This document shows positions 1 to 8,141 of a DNA stretch of 64,000 nucleotides, one piece after another (within the stretch, counting starts at the first letter, position 1; each line of letters begins with the position of its first letter). A program made the position numbers and the translations under genes. The notes beneath the pieces were generated by a model. It worked only from the letters and a program-made list of their open reading frames with translations, ran no database searches and was not told where the DNA came from. Location: contig JACKJT010000001.1 of assembly GCA_020637795.1 (NCBI GenBank), positions 1,116,001 through 1,180,000 on the forward strand. The letters run 5' to 3'. The stretch comes from Hoeflea sp. (GTDB taxonomy: Bacteria; Pseudomonadota; Alphaproteobacteria; Rhizobiales; Rhizobiaceae).

Positions 1-1
1 C

Positions 2-676
2 TCGTTCGAGCTCGGCGCCGCGGGCAAGGTGGCACCACGCTATTTCGGCGCCAGCAAGCTGGTGCTCTCGCCGGTTCCGCTGTTCCGGCTCAAGCGGCTG
101 GAACTGCCGAACGGTTTTGCCATTGGCGGCGGGTCTGACGAAGGCTTTTCGCTGAGCCCGTCAATCGACGTGATCGGCAAGCGCTCGATCGCGAATTCAC
201 CTGAGCTGACGGGGCTCAACACCATCGACACCGCGGTCGAACTCGGCGTCAAGGCCAAGTACCAGTCGGGCAATTTCCGGGTGACGGGCGCGGTACGGCA
301 GGGATTTGGCGGCCACAAGGGCGTGCGCGCGGAACTCGGCGCCGATGCCATTTTCAAGGCCGGCGATCAGTGGACCTTCCATGCCGGTCCGCGGCTGAAT
401 TTCGGCAGCTCCAAGTTCACCAACACCTATTTCGGCGTCACCGCGGCGGAAGCATCCGCGCGCTATCCGGCGACAACCGCGTCGGGCGGATTGTACAGCG
501 CCGGCCTGGAAGCGGGCGTGCGGTTTCAGGTTGACGACAACTGGGCTGTCGAGGCGGACGCAGGCTGGTCGCGGCTGACCGGCGATGCGGCCAGATCACC
601 GATCACCGCTCAGGGTTCGAAAAACCAGTACAGCGCCTCGTTCGGCGTCGTTCGCCGCTTCGACATCGGCTTCTGA
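2..676 (+). CDS. MipA/OmpV-family outer-membrane protein, 5' end missing
   Basis: The reading frame is open from the first bases of the window, so the N-terminus and signal peptide lie outside and about 224 residues are visible. The visible part begins with a stretch ending GKVAPRYFGA, which fits the MipA/OmpV pattern of a short strand followed by APRYFG or APKYFG, and it continues with alternating polar/hydrophobic segments typical of a small beta-barrel. The last residues, FGVVRRFDIGF, end in phenylalanine, the usual outer-membrane insertion signal. MipA/OmpV proteins are barrels of about 250-280 residues; MipA is a scaffold for murein enzymes, but most members have no assigned role. An internal GTG at 29 is an unlikely start because the family motif straddles it. 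Function beyond outer-membrane barrel is not supported. Confidence 0.8.
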   Translation, partial: SFELGAAGKVAPRYFGASKLVLSPVPLFRLKRLELPNGFAIGGGSDEGFSLSPSIDVIGKRSIANSPELTGLNTIDTAVELGVKAKYQSGNFRVTGAVRQGFGGHKGVRAELGADAIFKAGDQWTFHAGPRLNFGSSKFTNTYFGVTAAEASARYPATTASGGLYSAGLEAGVRFQVDDNWAVEADAGWSRLTGDAARSPITAQGSKNQYSASFGVVRRFDIGF

Positions 677-702
677 AGTCCCGTCCGCGCGGGGCGCTTC
701 AT

Positions 703-951
703 CTACAGGGTGGCGCCGCCGCCATCCTCGGGCGAGACAACATCGGCTGACAATTCGTCGAGCGCCTGCTCGATATGCTTGAGCTCGTCTCCGACATCGT
801 TGTCATTGACCATGGCGCTCTCGGTCGCGGCGCGCATTTCCGCGCGGACGCTTTCGTGCATGCGCTTGAGCAGATCGATCTTTTCGGCGCTGGACAGACC
901 GGGGTCTTCGACAATAGCCCTGATATCCGACTTCACATCCTGATGGGACAT
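703..951 (-). CDS. Small conserved-looking protein of unknown function (82 aa)
   Basis: I do not recognise this protein. It is acidic and probably all helical, starting MSHQDVKSDIRAIVEDPGLS and ending in a flexible tail rich in E, D and G. It has no membrane segment, signal peptide or cysteine. The start is supported by a GGAAAGGA Shine-Dalgarno-like stretch about 8 bases upstream. The composition and heptad-like spacing (IDLLKRMHESV, LKHIEQALDEL) suggest a short helical hairpin or dimer. It is convergent with the outer-membrane protein gene and lies downstream of, but about 130 bases from, the Lrp gene on the same strand. Small proteins like this are common as hypothetical entries in Rhizobiales. 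Coding is inferred from the ribosome binding site and sensible composition. Confidence 0.6.
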   Translation of the reverse strand: MSHQDVKSDIRAIVEDPGLSSAEKIDLLKRMHESVRAEMRAATESAMVNDNDVGDELKHIEQALDELSADVVSPEDGGGATL

Positions 952-1085
952 GGCACTGATCCTTTCCGAAACTTCTGTCCGTATGACTGACGGCGCAAAC
1001 CGTCCTGACCAGTCAACGCACAAGTCCTTGGGTGGTTCCGTCCGCCTGATCATCGCGATCTGACGCCGCCGCCCGGAAGAGCGGA

Positions 1086-1529
1086 TCAGCGCCTGGTCGA
1101 CGCCCGGCGGGATGACAGCAACAGGTTGGTCTCGCTCGAGGTGATGCCCTCGAAGCGGCGGATGCGAACCAGCGTGTCGTCGAGTTCCTGCAGCGTGTCG
1201 GTCGCCAGTTCGATGATCAGGTCCCAGCGGCCATTGGTTGAATGCACCGCCTGAACCGCCGGCATGCCCTGCAGATGGGCTATGATGCGCTCCGTCCCCC
1301 TGCCCTCGATGCCGATCATGGTCAGTCCCCGGACCGGCGCCGCCGTCACGTCGGCGCGGGTGAGAGCGGTGAACCCGGCGATCTCGCCGCTGGCCATCAG
1401 CCGCTCGATGCGGCTGCGCACGGTGGCGCGGGCCAGCTTCAGCTTGGCCGCCAGATCGGAGATCGACGCCCGCCCGTCGCGCCTGAGTGCTGCAATCAGG
1501 CGAATATCGATATCGTCCAATGTTGACAT
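1086..1529 (-). CDS. Lrp/AsnC-family transcriptional regulator, likely of arginine catabolism
   Basis: This 147-residue protein has the standard Lrp/AsnC layout: an N-terminal winged helix-turn-helix (about residues 3-60; LDDIDIRLIAALRRDGRAS is the usual opening, and the recognition helix is near ARATVRSRIERL) and a C-terminal RAM/AsnC ligand-binding domain (about 65-140, with the GRWDLIIEL strand). It is divergent from arginase and ornithine cyclodeaminase. In rhizobia and agrobacteria, Lrp-type regulators next to arginase genes activate arginine/ornithine breakdown in response to the amino acid. That role is inferred here from position. The shared 238-base intergenic region carries two short perfect palindromes that could be its sites. 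No other regulator lies near the arginase genes. Confidence 0.88.
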   Translation of the reverse strand: MSTLDDIDIRLIAALRRDGRASISDLAAKLKLARATVRSRIERLMASGEIAGFTALTRADVTAAPVRGLTMIGIEGRGTERIIAHLQGMPAVQAVHSTNGRWDLIIELATDTLQELDDTLVRIRRFEGITSSETNLLLSSRRASTRR

Positions 1530-1574
1530 GCTTTGCTACCGATCTGGCAATATTGTTTTTCGATTTGATCATAA

Positions 1575-1586
1575 TTGATCGATCAA
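1575..1586. promoter_or_regulatory. Perfect 12-bp palindrome in the lrp-arginase divergent region
   Basis: The sequence TTGATCGATCAA is a perfect palindrome, and a partial copy (TTTGATCATAA) sits immediately to its left. It lies 46 bases upstream of the lrp start codon in AT-rich DNA, the expected place for autoregulation by an Lrp-type protein. Binding is inference. Confidence 0.35.
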
Positions 1587-1650
1587 GCTTCGCAAAGAGC
1601 CAATTCCCTCCTCATTTCAAAGTCAGCACGCCGGTTACTCGCCGCCCGGC

Positions 1651-1665
1651 TTGCCAAATTGGCAA
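1651..1665. promoter_or_regulatory. 15-bp inverted repeat, candidate Lrp/AsnC site for arginase
   Basis: Two perfect 7-bp arms, TTGCCAA and TTGGCAA, are separated by one base. The site is about 103 bases upstream of the arginase start, in the divergent region shared with the Lrp-type regulator. A 15-bp near-palindrome with AT-rich flanks fits the general form of Lrp/AsnC sites. The assignment is inference. Confidence 0.4.
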
Positions 1666-1767
1666 TGCTGGCTGACACAAGCGCGGTTTTGCTGCCCGGA
1701 ACGGACAAACTTCCCATTTCAACCGCCAGCGGCCTCTGCGACGGGTTGTCGGAACAGAGGAAATCCG

Positions 1768-2691
1768 ATGAACCAGCCTTGCATTTTGGTCGGCGCGCCT
1801 GTCGACAGCGGTCAATCCAATCCCGGCTGCCTGATGGGGCCGGCCTCCTACCGGGTGGCGGGCCTTGCCGGAACCCTTGCCGAGCTCGGCTGCAGCGTCG
1901 AGGACCGCGGCGACGTCGCGCCGAGGCCGCTTGCCGCCGAGAGCTGCGCCAATGCGGCGGTGCATCACCTGGCCGAGACCATTGCCTGGACGCAAGCGCT
2001 GGCGTCGGCCGCCGAGACGGCCATGGCGGCCGGGTTTCCGGTTTTTCTCGGTGGCGATCACAGTCTTTCGCTCGGCACGGTCGCCGGTGTTGCCACCCAC
2101 GCCCAAAAGCAGGGGCGGCCACTGTTCGTGCTCTGGCTCGACGCCCACAGCGATTTTCACACACCGATGACCACCCGCTCGGGCAATTTGCACGGCACGC
2201 CGCTTGCCTATCTGGCCGGGCTCGGAGACTTCGAAGCCTTTCCGCCATTTCCGGATCCGGTCCCGACCGACCGCATCTGCCTGTTCGGAATCCGCTCGGT
2301 GGATCCCGACGAGCGCACGGCGCTGCGCGGCCACGGCATCACGCCGGTCGACATGCGCGAACTCGATGAACGCGGCTTCGTCGCGCCGCTGAGCGCATTC
2401 CTCGACCAGGTTCGGGCGGCCGACGGGCTGTTGCACGTCTCGCTCGATGTCGACTTTCTCGACCCGTCGATCGCGCCGGCCGTGGGCACCACGGTGCCCG
2501 GCGGGGCCACCTTCCGCGAGGCGCATCTGGTCATGGAGATGCTGCACGAGTCCGGCCTCGTCAGTTCGCTCGACCTAGTCGAGCTCAATCCGTTCCTCGA
2601 CGAGCGCGGACGCACCGCCCGGCTGATGGTCGACCTCACCGCCAGCCTGATGGGCCGCAAGGTGTTCGACCGCGTCAACCGAAGCCTCTGA
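1768..2691 (+). CDS. rocF: Arginase
   Basis: Arginase hydrolyses arginine to ornithine and urea in the cytoplasm using a binuclear manganese centre. All metal-ligand motifs are visible: GGDHS (His98), DAHSD (residues 125-129) and the DVDFLD stretch (Asp227 and Asp229). The length of 307 residues is normal for the family. The ATG chosen follows a GAGG at a good distance; the frame is open upstream, but the extra residues there do not resemble arginase. The next gene, ornithine cyclodeaminase, is 40 bases downstream on the same strand and uses the ornithine formed here, so the two are very likely one operon for using arginine as nitrogen source. Agmatinases share the fold, but the ornithine cyclodeaminase partner and the sequence favour arginase. 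Confidence 0.93.
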   Translation: MNQPCILVGAPVDSGQSNPGCLMGPASYRVAGLAGTLAELGCSVEDRGDVAPRPLAAESCANAAVHHLAETIAWTQALASAAETAMAAGFPVFLGGDHSLSLGTVAGVATHAQKQGRPLFVLWLDAHSDFHTPMTTRSGNLHGTPLAYLAGLGDFEAFPPFPDPVPTDRICLFGIRSVDPDERTALRGHGITPVDMRELDERGFVAPLSAFLDQVRAADGLLHVSLDVDFLDPSIAPAVGTTVPGGATFREAHLVMEMLHESGLVSSLDLVELNPFLDERGRTARLMVDLTASLMGRKVFDRVNRSL

Positions 2692-2731
2692 GTTCAGCGA
2701 CCATCCTTCTTCTCACCACCGGAGACAGACA

Positions 2732-3784
2732 ATGACCCCTCCCTCGCACCTGGCCTATGTGCCCTTCATCAGCGTCGAGAACATGATGCGGCTCATTCAC
2801 TCGATCGGCATCGAAACCATGCTGAAGGAACTGGCCGACGCCATCGAGCACGACTTCACCCGCTGGCCGCTGTTTGACAAGACGCCGCGGGTTGGCAGCC
2901 ATTCCGACGTCGGGGTGATCGAACTGATGCCCACGTCCGACGGCGATCTCTACGGATTCAAATATGTCAACGGCCACCCGTCCAACACCAAGCAGGGGCT
3001 GCAGACGGTCACCGCCTTCGGGCTCTTGGCGCAGGTCTCCTCGGGCTACCCGGTGCTGCTCTCGGAGATGACCGTTCTGACGGCGCTCAGGACGGCCGCG
3101 ACATCGGCGATGGCGGCGCGCCACCTGGCGCCGAAAGGCGCGACCGTCATGGCGGTGATCGGTAACGGCGCCCAGTCCGAGTTCCAGGCGATGGCGTTCA
3201 AGGCGGTTGTCGGCATCGAAGAGGTCCGGCTTTACGACATCGATCCGGCGGCGACCGCCAAATGCGCCCGCAACCTCGCCGGCTCCGGTCTGAAGGTGAC
3301 CCCTTGCCGGTCCTCGCAGGAGGCGATGGAAGGGGCGCAGATCGTCACCACCTGCACCGCCGACAAGCAGTACGCCACCATCCTGACCGACAACATGATC
3401 GGCGACGGCATCCACATCAACGCCATTGGCGGCGATTGCCCGGGCAAGACCGAGTTGCACAAGGACATCCTGTTGCGCTCCGACATCTTCGTCGAATACC
3501 CGCCACAGACGCGGATCGAGGGCGAGATCCAGCAGATGCCGGAGGATTACCCGGTGACCGAGCTGTGGCAGGTGATCACCGGCGAGGCCGAGGGCCGCAA
3601 GTCGGCGTCTCAGATCACGCTGTTTGACGGTGTCGGCTTTGCCATCGAGGACTTCTCGGCGCTGAAATATGTCTATCAGCGGGCCTTGAAGACGGGGCAC
3701 TTCCAGCAGCTCGACATGATCGCCGACCCGGACGACCCGCGCGACCTGTTCGGCATGCTGACGCGCGCCGCCGTGCCCGCCTGA
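2732..3784 (+). CDS. ocd: Ornithine cyclodeaminase
   Basis: This enzyme converts ornithine to proline and ammonia with bound NAD and belongs to the OCD/mu-crystallin family. The protein is 350 residues, the usual length. Visible features are the substrate-side KYVNGHP segment, the TALRTAATSAMAARHLAP helix and the Rossmann NAD-binding motif VIGNGAQSEFQ (about residues 140-150), followed by the acidic LYDIDP strand end. The HINAIGGDCPGKTEL segment contains the conserved Asp expected in the active site of true ornithine cyclodeaminases. It sits 40 bases behind arginase with GGAGA upstream of the start, so the pair makes a short arginine-to-proline route. Alanine dehydrogenase of the same fold is possible in principle, but the context argues against it. 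Confidence 0.92.
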   Translation: MTPPSHLAYVPFISVENMMRLIHSIGIETMLKELADAIEHDFTRWPLFDKTPRVGSHSDVGVIELMPTSDGDLYGFKYVNGHPSNTKQGLQTVTAFGLLAQVSSGYPVLLSEMTVLTALRTAATSAMAARHLAPKGATVMAVIGNGAQSEFQAMAFKAVVGIEEVRLYDIDPAATAKCARNLAGSGLKVTPCRSSQEAMEGAQIVTTCTADKQYATILTDNMIGDGIHINAIGGDCPGKTELHKDILLRSDIFVEYPPQTRIEGEIQQMPEDYPVTELWQVITGEAEGRKSASQITLFDGVGFAIEDFSALKYVYQRALKTGHFQQLDMIADPDDPRDLFGMLTRAAVPA

Positions 3785-3855
3785 TGCTCGCGAACCGCAC
3801 TGAGCCGGGGCAATCCGGTCTTGGCGAACTGGACTTCAGCGGATAAAGCAGCGTC

Positions 3856-4338
3856 ATGGAACCCGCAGCAACCGAACCTCCGCCGATCCGCCTGCTCGTT
3901 GATGCCGATGCCTGCCCGGTGCGCGAGGAATGCGTCAAGGTGGCGCTGCGCCACGGCATCAAGGTGACGTTCGTCTCCAACAGCTACTTCCGGATCGAGA
4001 CCGATCCGCTGGTCGAACGCGAGATCGTGCCGGGGAATTTCGACGCCGCCGACGACCGCATTGTCGAGCATGTCACCAGGCGGGCCGTGGTGGTGACCGC
4101 CGACATCCTGCTGGCCGAGCGCTGCCTGAAGGCAGAGGCAGCGGCGGTGATGAGCCATACCGGCAAGCCCTTCACCCATGATTCGATCGGCATGGCGGTG
4201 GCGACACGTTCGATCATGGCGGACCTGAGAGCCGGCGGCGCGCAGGTCGGCGGCCCGGCGCCGTTTTCCCGCCAGGACCGGTCACGCTTTCTCTCGGCGC
4301 TCGACCTCGCCCTGGTCCGGTTGAAGCGGCACGGCTGA
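3856..4338 (+). CDS. YaiI/YqxD (UPF0178) family protein
   Basis: The 160-residue protein shows the UPF0178 signatures: the opening LLVDADACPVREE, then VSNSYFRIE, AADDRIVEH, VVTADILLAERCL and GKPFTHDSIG. The family has a PIN/NYN-like fold with conserved acidic residues (here Asp in DADACP, the DD of AADD and the Asp in TADI) that suggest a metal-dependent nuclease, but no biological role is established. It starts with ATG 71 bases after ornithine cyclodeaminase on the same strand and could be read through from it, although nothing connects it functionally with arginine breakdown. It is a widespread single-copy gene. Confidence 0.88.
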   Translation: MEPAATEPPPIRLLVDADACPVREECVKVALRHGIKVTFVSNSYFRIETDPLVEREIVPGNFDAADDRIVEHVTRRAVVVTADILLAERCLKAEAAAVMSHTGKPFTHDSIGMAVATRSIMADLRAGGAQVGGPAPFSRQDRSRFLSALDLALVRLKRHG

Positions 4339-4463
4339 GCGACCGCTTCCGCCCGGTCATTTTCGCAACATACAAGGCAATCGGCCTTGTTTTCCATTTC
4401 TTCTGGACAATCGCCGCGGCCCGCGCTCAATTGAGGCGATCAGCTTACCGGGGGATATCTCTC

Positions 4464-5399
4464 ATGGCCTATGTGGACATGCTCAAAACATTTGTGCGCG
4501 TTTACGAACTGGGCAGCATGTCGGCCGCCGCGCGCGATCTGCGGGTTTCAGCAGCAGTGTCCTCGAGCCGCATCTCGGACCTCGAAAAGAGCATCGGCGT
4601 GCGGCTGTTCAATCGCACCACCCGCAGCCTGCGCGCCACGGCGCACGGCGAATTGTTCTACAAGGGCGCGATCAAGATCCTCGATACCATCCGCGAGGTC
4701 GAGGGCGGCATCGCCGAGATCACCGCCCAGCCGAAGGGGACATTGTTCATCTCCGCACCGCTGGCGCTCGGCAAGAAGCTGGTGGCGCCGCTGATCCCGG
4801 CCTTCAAGGCGGAGTATCCCGACATCAATGTCCGGCTCAGGCTGTCGGACCGCAAGGTGGATATCGCCCAGGAGGGTCTCGACGCCGCCTTCGTGCTCGG
4901 GCCGCTGCCCGATTCGGATCTGAGGGTGCGGGCGATCCACGAGTTCGAGCGCGTGCTGGTCGCCTCGCCCGCCTATGTCAAGAAACACGGCATGCCGAAG
5001 AGCGGCCACGAAATCATTGCCGACAAGCACAAGTGCCTGCTGTTGCGCTATCCCGGCGCGACGGAGTTCTACTGGAACCTGATGGTGGACGGGGAGGTCC
5101 GCGCCTTTCACCCCGAAGGGTCGCTCGAAAGCGACGATGGCGATGTGCTGACGGCGTGGGCGCTTGCCGGTTGCGGCATCGCCAGCAAGACCCGCTACGA
5201 TGTCGCAGCGGAGCTGGACGCCGGCCGCCTGGTGGAAGTGGCAAAATCGACGCCCCAGACGCCACAGCCGTTCTCCTGCCTCTATCCGCACAAGCGGCTG
5301 CAGGATCCGAAGGTCAAGCTGTTCATCGACCATGTCATCAAGGGCATCCGCGCCGAGATAGACCGGGCCGCGGCTTTAACATCTTCAGGAAAAATTTGA
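4464..5399 (+). CDS. LysR-family transcriptional regulator
   Basis: A 311-residue LysR-type regulator. The N-terminal winged HTH spans about residues 1-60 (MLKTFVRVYELGSMSAAARD, then SRISDLEKSIGVRLFNRTTR). The C-terminal effector domain runs from about 88 to 295 and resembles the CrgA/DmlR branch. ATG at 4464 is preferred over one 33 bases upstream because GGGGA sits in front of it and LysR proteins begin almost directly with the HTH. It lies upstream of, and in the same direction as, allantoicase and the purine permease, 80 bases away, so it may control them. LysR regulators more often face their target genes, so the link is weak inference. Confidence 0.88.
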   Translation: MAYVDMLKTFVRVYELGSMSAAARDLRVSAAVSSSRISDLEKSIGVRLFNRTTRSLRATAHGELFYKGAIKILDTIREVEGGIAEITAQPKGTLFISAPLALGKKLVAPLIPAFKAEYPDINVRLRLSDRKVDIAQEGLDAAFVLGPLPDSDLRVRAIHEFERVLVASPAYVKKHGMPKSGHEIIADKHKCLLLRYPGATEFYWNLMVDGEVRAFHPEGSLESDDGDVLTAWALAGCGIASKTRYDVAAELDAGRLVEVAKSTPQTPQPFSCLYPHKRLQDPKVKLFIDHVIKGIRAEIDRAAALTSSGKI

Positions 5400-5479
5400 A
5401 ACCGAACTGCATTTTCTTTGCATACTATAGGCATTGAAGTCCGGTTCCGGCGAACCGGGCGCATTCGTCCAGGAGACAC

Positions 5480-6493
5480 ATGATGAGTGAGCACATGCCG
5501 GTGCAGCTTCCGGGGTTCGCGCGCAATTCGGTCAACCTCGCATCGGCGGGCCTTGGCGCGAAGGGCATCCAGGTCACCGACGAATTCTTCGCGCCGCTCG
5601 AGCGCATGCTCAACGATCAGACCGCCGTGTTCATCGCCGACAAGTATGACGACAACGGCAAGTGGATGGACGGCTGGGAAAGCCGCCGCAAGCGGGTGCT
5701 CGGTCACGATTTCGCTGTCATCCGGCTGGCAGTTGCCGGGCGCATCGACGGCTTCGATGTCGACACCTCGCATTTCACCGGCAACTATCCGCCCGCAGCC
5801 CGCATCGAGGCCTGCAATGTCGCCGGCGATCCGGATGACAGCACCGAATGGACGGAAGTGCTCGGCACCTCTCCGCTGGGACCGAGCGCGCATCACTATT
5901 TCGCGTCGCAATCCTCGGAGATCTTTACCCACGTCCGGCTGCACATCTATCCCGATGGCGGCGTGGCTCGGCTCAGGGTGTTTGGACAGCCGTTCCTCGA
6001 CCGGTCGCGCGTGGGCAATGGAGACATCGAATTGTCGTCGGCGCTGAATGGCGGGCGGATCGTAGGCTTCTCGGACGCGCATTACGGTTCCTATCACCGG
6101 CTGCTGGCGCCGGGCCGCGGCGAGAACATGGGCGACGGCTGGGAGACCAGCCGCCGGCGGGTTCCTGGCAATGAGTGGATCGTGATTGCTCTCGGCGCAC
6201 GGGGCATCCTGTCCGGCGCGATCGTCGACACCGCCTTTTTCAAGGGCAATTTTCCCGACATGTGCTCTATCCAGGCCGCCGACATGAGCGAATTCGGCAC
6301 CGATGCGGGCGATGCGATCATCACCGCGTCGATGTTCTGGCCGGAGCTGATCGGACAGCAGAAGCTCTCGGCGGACCATGTCCATGATCTGTCGGCGCAT
6401 ATTCGCGATATCGGCCCGGTGACGCATGTGCGGCTCAACATCTTCCCCGATGGCGGGGTCAGCCGGCTGAAACTGACGGGGAGTCTCGCCTGA
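5480..6493 (+). CDS. alc: Allantoicase
   Basis: Allantoicase hydrolyses allantoate to ureidoglycolate and urea in purine (ureide) breakdown. The 337-residue protein has the typical two homologous halves. Each carries a WMDGWESRRKR or MGDGWETSRRR segment, a DGFDVDTSHFTGN or SGAIVDTAFFKGN strand and a closing THVRLHIYPDGGVARLRVFG or THVRLNIFPDGGVSRLKLTG. This internal repeat is diagnostic. Two adjacent ATGs are possible starts; the second (5483) has slightly better spacing from AGGAG. A purine permease of the NCS2 family follows 185 bases downstream, so the two form a small ureide/purine module. Allantoinase and ureidoglycolate lyase are not in the window. Confidence 0.95.
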   Translation: MMSEHMPVQLPGFARNSVNLASAGLGAKGIQVTDEFFAPLERMLNDQTAVFIADKYDDNGKWMDGWESRRKRVLGHDFAVIRLAVAGRIDGFDVDTSHFTGNYPPAARIEACNVAGDPDDSTEWTEVLGTSPLGPSAHHYFASQSSEIFTHVRLHIYPDGGVARLRVFGQPFLDRSRVGNGDIELSSALNGGRIVGFSDAHYGSYHRLLAPGRGENMGDGWETSRRRVPGNEWIVIALGARGILSGAIVDTAFFKGNFPDMCSIQAADMSEFGTDAGDAIITASMFWPELIGQQKLSADHVHDLSAHIRDIGPVTHVRLNIFPDGGVSRLKLTGSLA

Positions 6494-6678
6494 TCAGGAC
6501 TTGACCGGACATCATGGCAAGGGTCCTGGATTTCTGAGGCACTGACCGGGACGATGGTCTGGCGCGGGGGCGCAGCCGGATCATTGCAAGGTTGACAGTG
6601 CTGGCTTTTCAGCCGGTTCGCAGCAAGTGGGGGCGGCGAACCGGTATGACTAACGCCCCTGAGGGAAAAGGACAGCCA

Positions 6679-8037
6679 ATGGCCGACTCATCGCTTGGAA
6701 CCGCAGAGCAACTGCGGGATCCCAATTACACACCACCGCTTGCCAAAGCCGTTCCGCTGGGGATCCAGCACGTGCTGGCAATGTTTGTCTCCAATGTCAC
6801 GCCAGCCATCATCGTTGCCGGCGCCGCCGGCATCGGCTTCGGCTCGGACCAGGGAGCGCTCGGCTTCCCCGACATGACCTACATGATCCAGATGTCGATG
6901 CTTTTCGCCGGCATCGCCACCCTGTTCCAGACCATCGGTTTCTCCCGCGTCGGCGCCAGGCTGCCGATCGTCCAAGGCACCAGCTTCGCCTTCGTTCCGG
7001 TGATGATCCCGGCCGTCGCGGGCCTCGGCACCGCAGGGCTCGCCGGGCTAATGACCGGCGTGATGATCGGCGGCGTGTTTCACTTCTGCCTCGGCTTTTT
7101 CGTCGGCCGTATCCGCTACGCCCTGCCGCCGCTGGTGACCGGACTGATCGTTCTGATGATCGGTCTGGCGCTGGTCAAGGTCGGCGTACAGTACGCCGCC
7201 GGCGGCGTGCCACTGATCGGCAAGCCCGAGTTCGGCAGCCTGGCCATGTGGATCCCGGCGCTGGTGGTGATCGTCGTCACCCTGGCGATCAAGTTCTTCG
7301 CGCGGGGGTTCGCGGCAGTGGCTGCGGTGCTGATCGGCATCATCGCCGGCTACATCGTGGCGCTGATGATGGGTCAGGTGAACTTCGGCAACCTGGCGCG
7401 GGCCAGCTATTTCGCACCGCCGATCCCCTTCAAGTGGGGCTTCGAGTTCAACTTCGCCATCGTTCTGGGCATGTGCTTCATGGCCATCGTCTCGGCGATC
7501 GAAACCGTGGGCGACACCAGCGGCATCACCAAGGGCGGCGCTGGACGTGAGGCCACCGACAAGGAAATCGAGGGCGCAACCTTCGCCGACGGTCTGGGCA
7601 CCGCGGTCGCCGGCGTCTTCGGCGGCCTGCCCAACACCTCGTTCTCGCAGAATGTCGGCCTGGTCGCCATGACCGGCGTGATGAGCCGTCACGTGGTGAC
7701 CATCGGTGCGATCTTCCTGATCGCCGCCGGCTTCATCCCGAAGGTCGGAGCGATCATCAACACCGTGCCGATCAACGTGCTCGGCGGCGGCGTCATCGTG
7801 ATGTTCGGCATGGTCTGCGCCGCCGGCGTCAACATGCTGTCGGATGTCAACTGGAATCGCCGCAACATGGTGATCTTCGCCACCGCACTGTCGATCAGCC
7901 TCGGTCTGCAGCTGGTGCCGGAAGCCCTGCAGCATCTGGGCAAGACCGCCCAGATCCTGCTGACCAGCGGTCTGCTGCCGGCAGCCCTGATCGCGGTCGT
8001 GCTCAACCTGCTGCTGCCTGAAGATCTCGACGACTGA
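6679..8037 (+). CDS. NCS2-family purine (xanthine/urate) permease
   Basis: This is a 452-residue, highly hydrophobic inner-membrane protein with about 14 predicted segments in the nucleobase:cation symporter-2 family. The family motif appears as QNVGLVAMTG, preceded by NTSFS. The AIETVGDTSG helix carries the conserved glutamate of substrate binding and is typical of the xanthine/uric acid branch rather than uracil carriers. The chosen ATG has AAGGA 6-10 bases upstream; in-frame TTG and ATG codons further upstream would add up to 29 non-hydrophobic residues. Following allantoicase, it most likely imports urate, xanthine or a related purine. The exact substrate cannot be read from sequence. A strong terminator follows. 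Confidence 0.9.
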   Translation: MADSSLGTAEQLRDPNYTPPLAKAVPLGIQHVLAMFVSNVTPAIIVAGAAGIGFGSDQGALGFPDMTYMIQMSMLFAGIATLFQTIGFSRVGARLPIVQGTSFAFVPVMIPAVAGLGTAGLAGLMTGVMIGGVFHFCLGFFVGRIRYALPPLVTGLIVLMIGLALVKVGVQYAAGGVPLIGKPEFGSLAMWIPALVVIVVTLAIKFFARGFAAVAAVLIGIIAGYIVALMMGQVNFGNLARASYFAPPIPFKWGFEFNFAIVLGMCFMAIVSAIETVGDTSGITKGGAGREATDKEIEGATFADGLGTAVAGVFGGLPNTSFSQNVGLVAMTGVMSRHVVTIGAIFLIAAGFIPKVGAIINTVPINVLGGGVIVMFGMVCAAGVNMLSDVNWNRRNMVIFATALSISLGLQLVPEALQHLGKTAQILLTSGLLPAALIAVVLNLLLPEDLDD

Positions 8038-8057
8038 GGTCAGCTGAAGCTTTAAAG

Positions 8058-8095
8058 AAAAGAAGCCCCCGGTTCATCGCCGGGGGCTTTTCTTT
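8058..8095 (+). terminator. Rho-independent terminator after the purine permease (bidirectional form)
   Basis: A perfect 9-bp stem, AGCCCCCGG (8064-8072) with CCGGGGGCT (8080-8088) around a 7-base loop, is followed by TTTTCTTT. The left flank is A-rich (AAAGAAAAG), so the minus transcript also ends in a U-rich run. It can serve both the permease and the convergent rpe gene. Confidence 0.9.
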
Positions 8096-8141
8096 GTGAC
8101 CCGATCGGAGGGCTGAACGTTTTCGCCGCCTGCCGGTGATC

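Noticed and set aside
2675..3700. 341-codon minus-strand frame opposite ornithine cyclodeaminase
   Set aside because: Shadow of a clear enzyme gene with all expected motifs on the plus strand.
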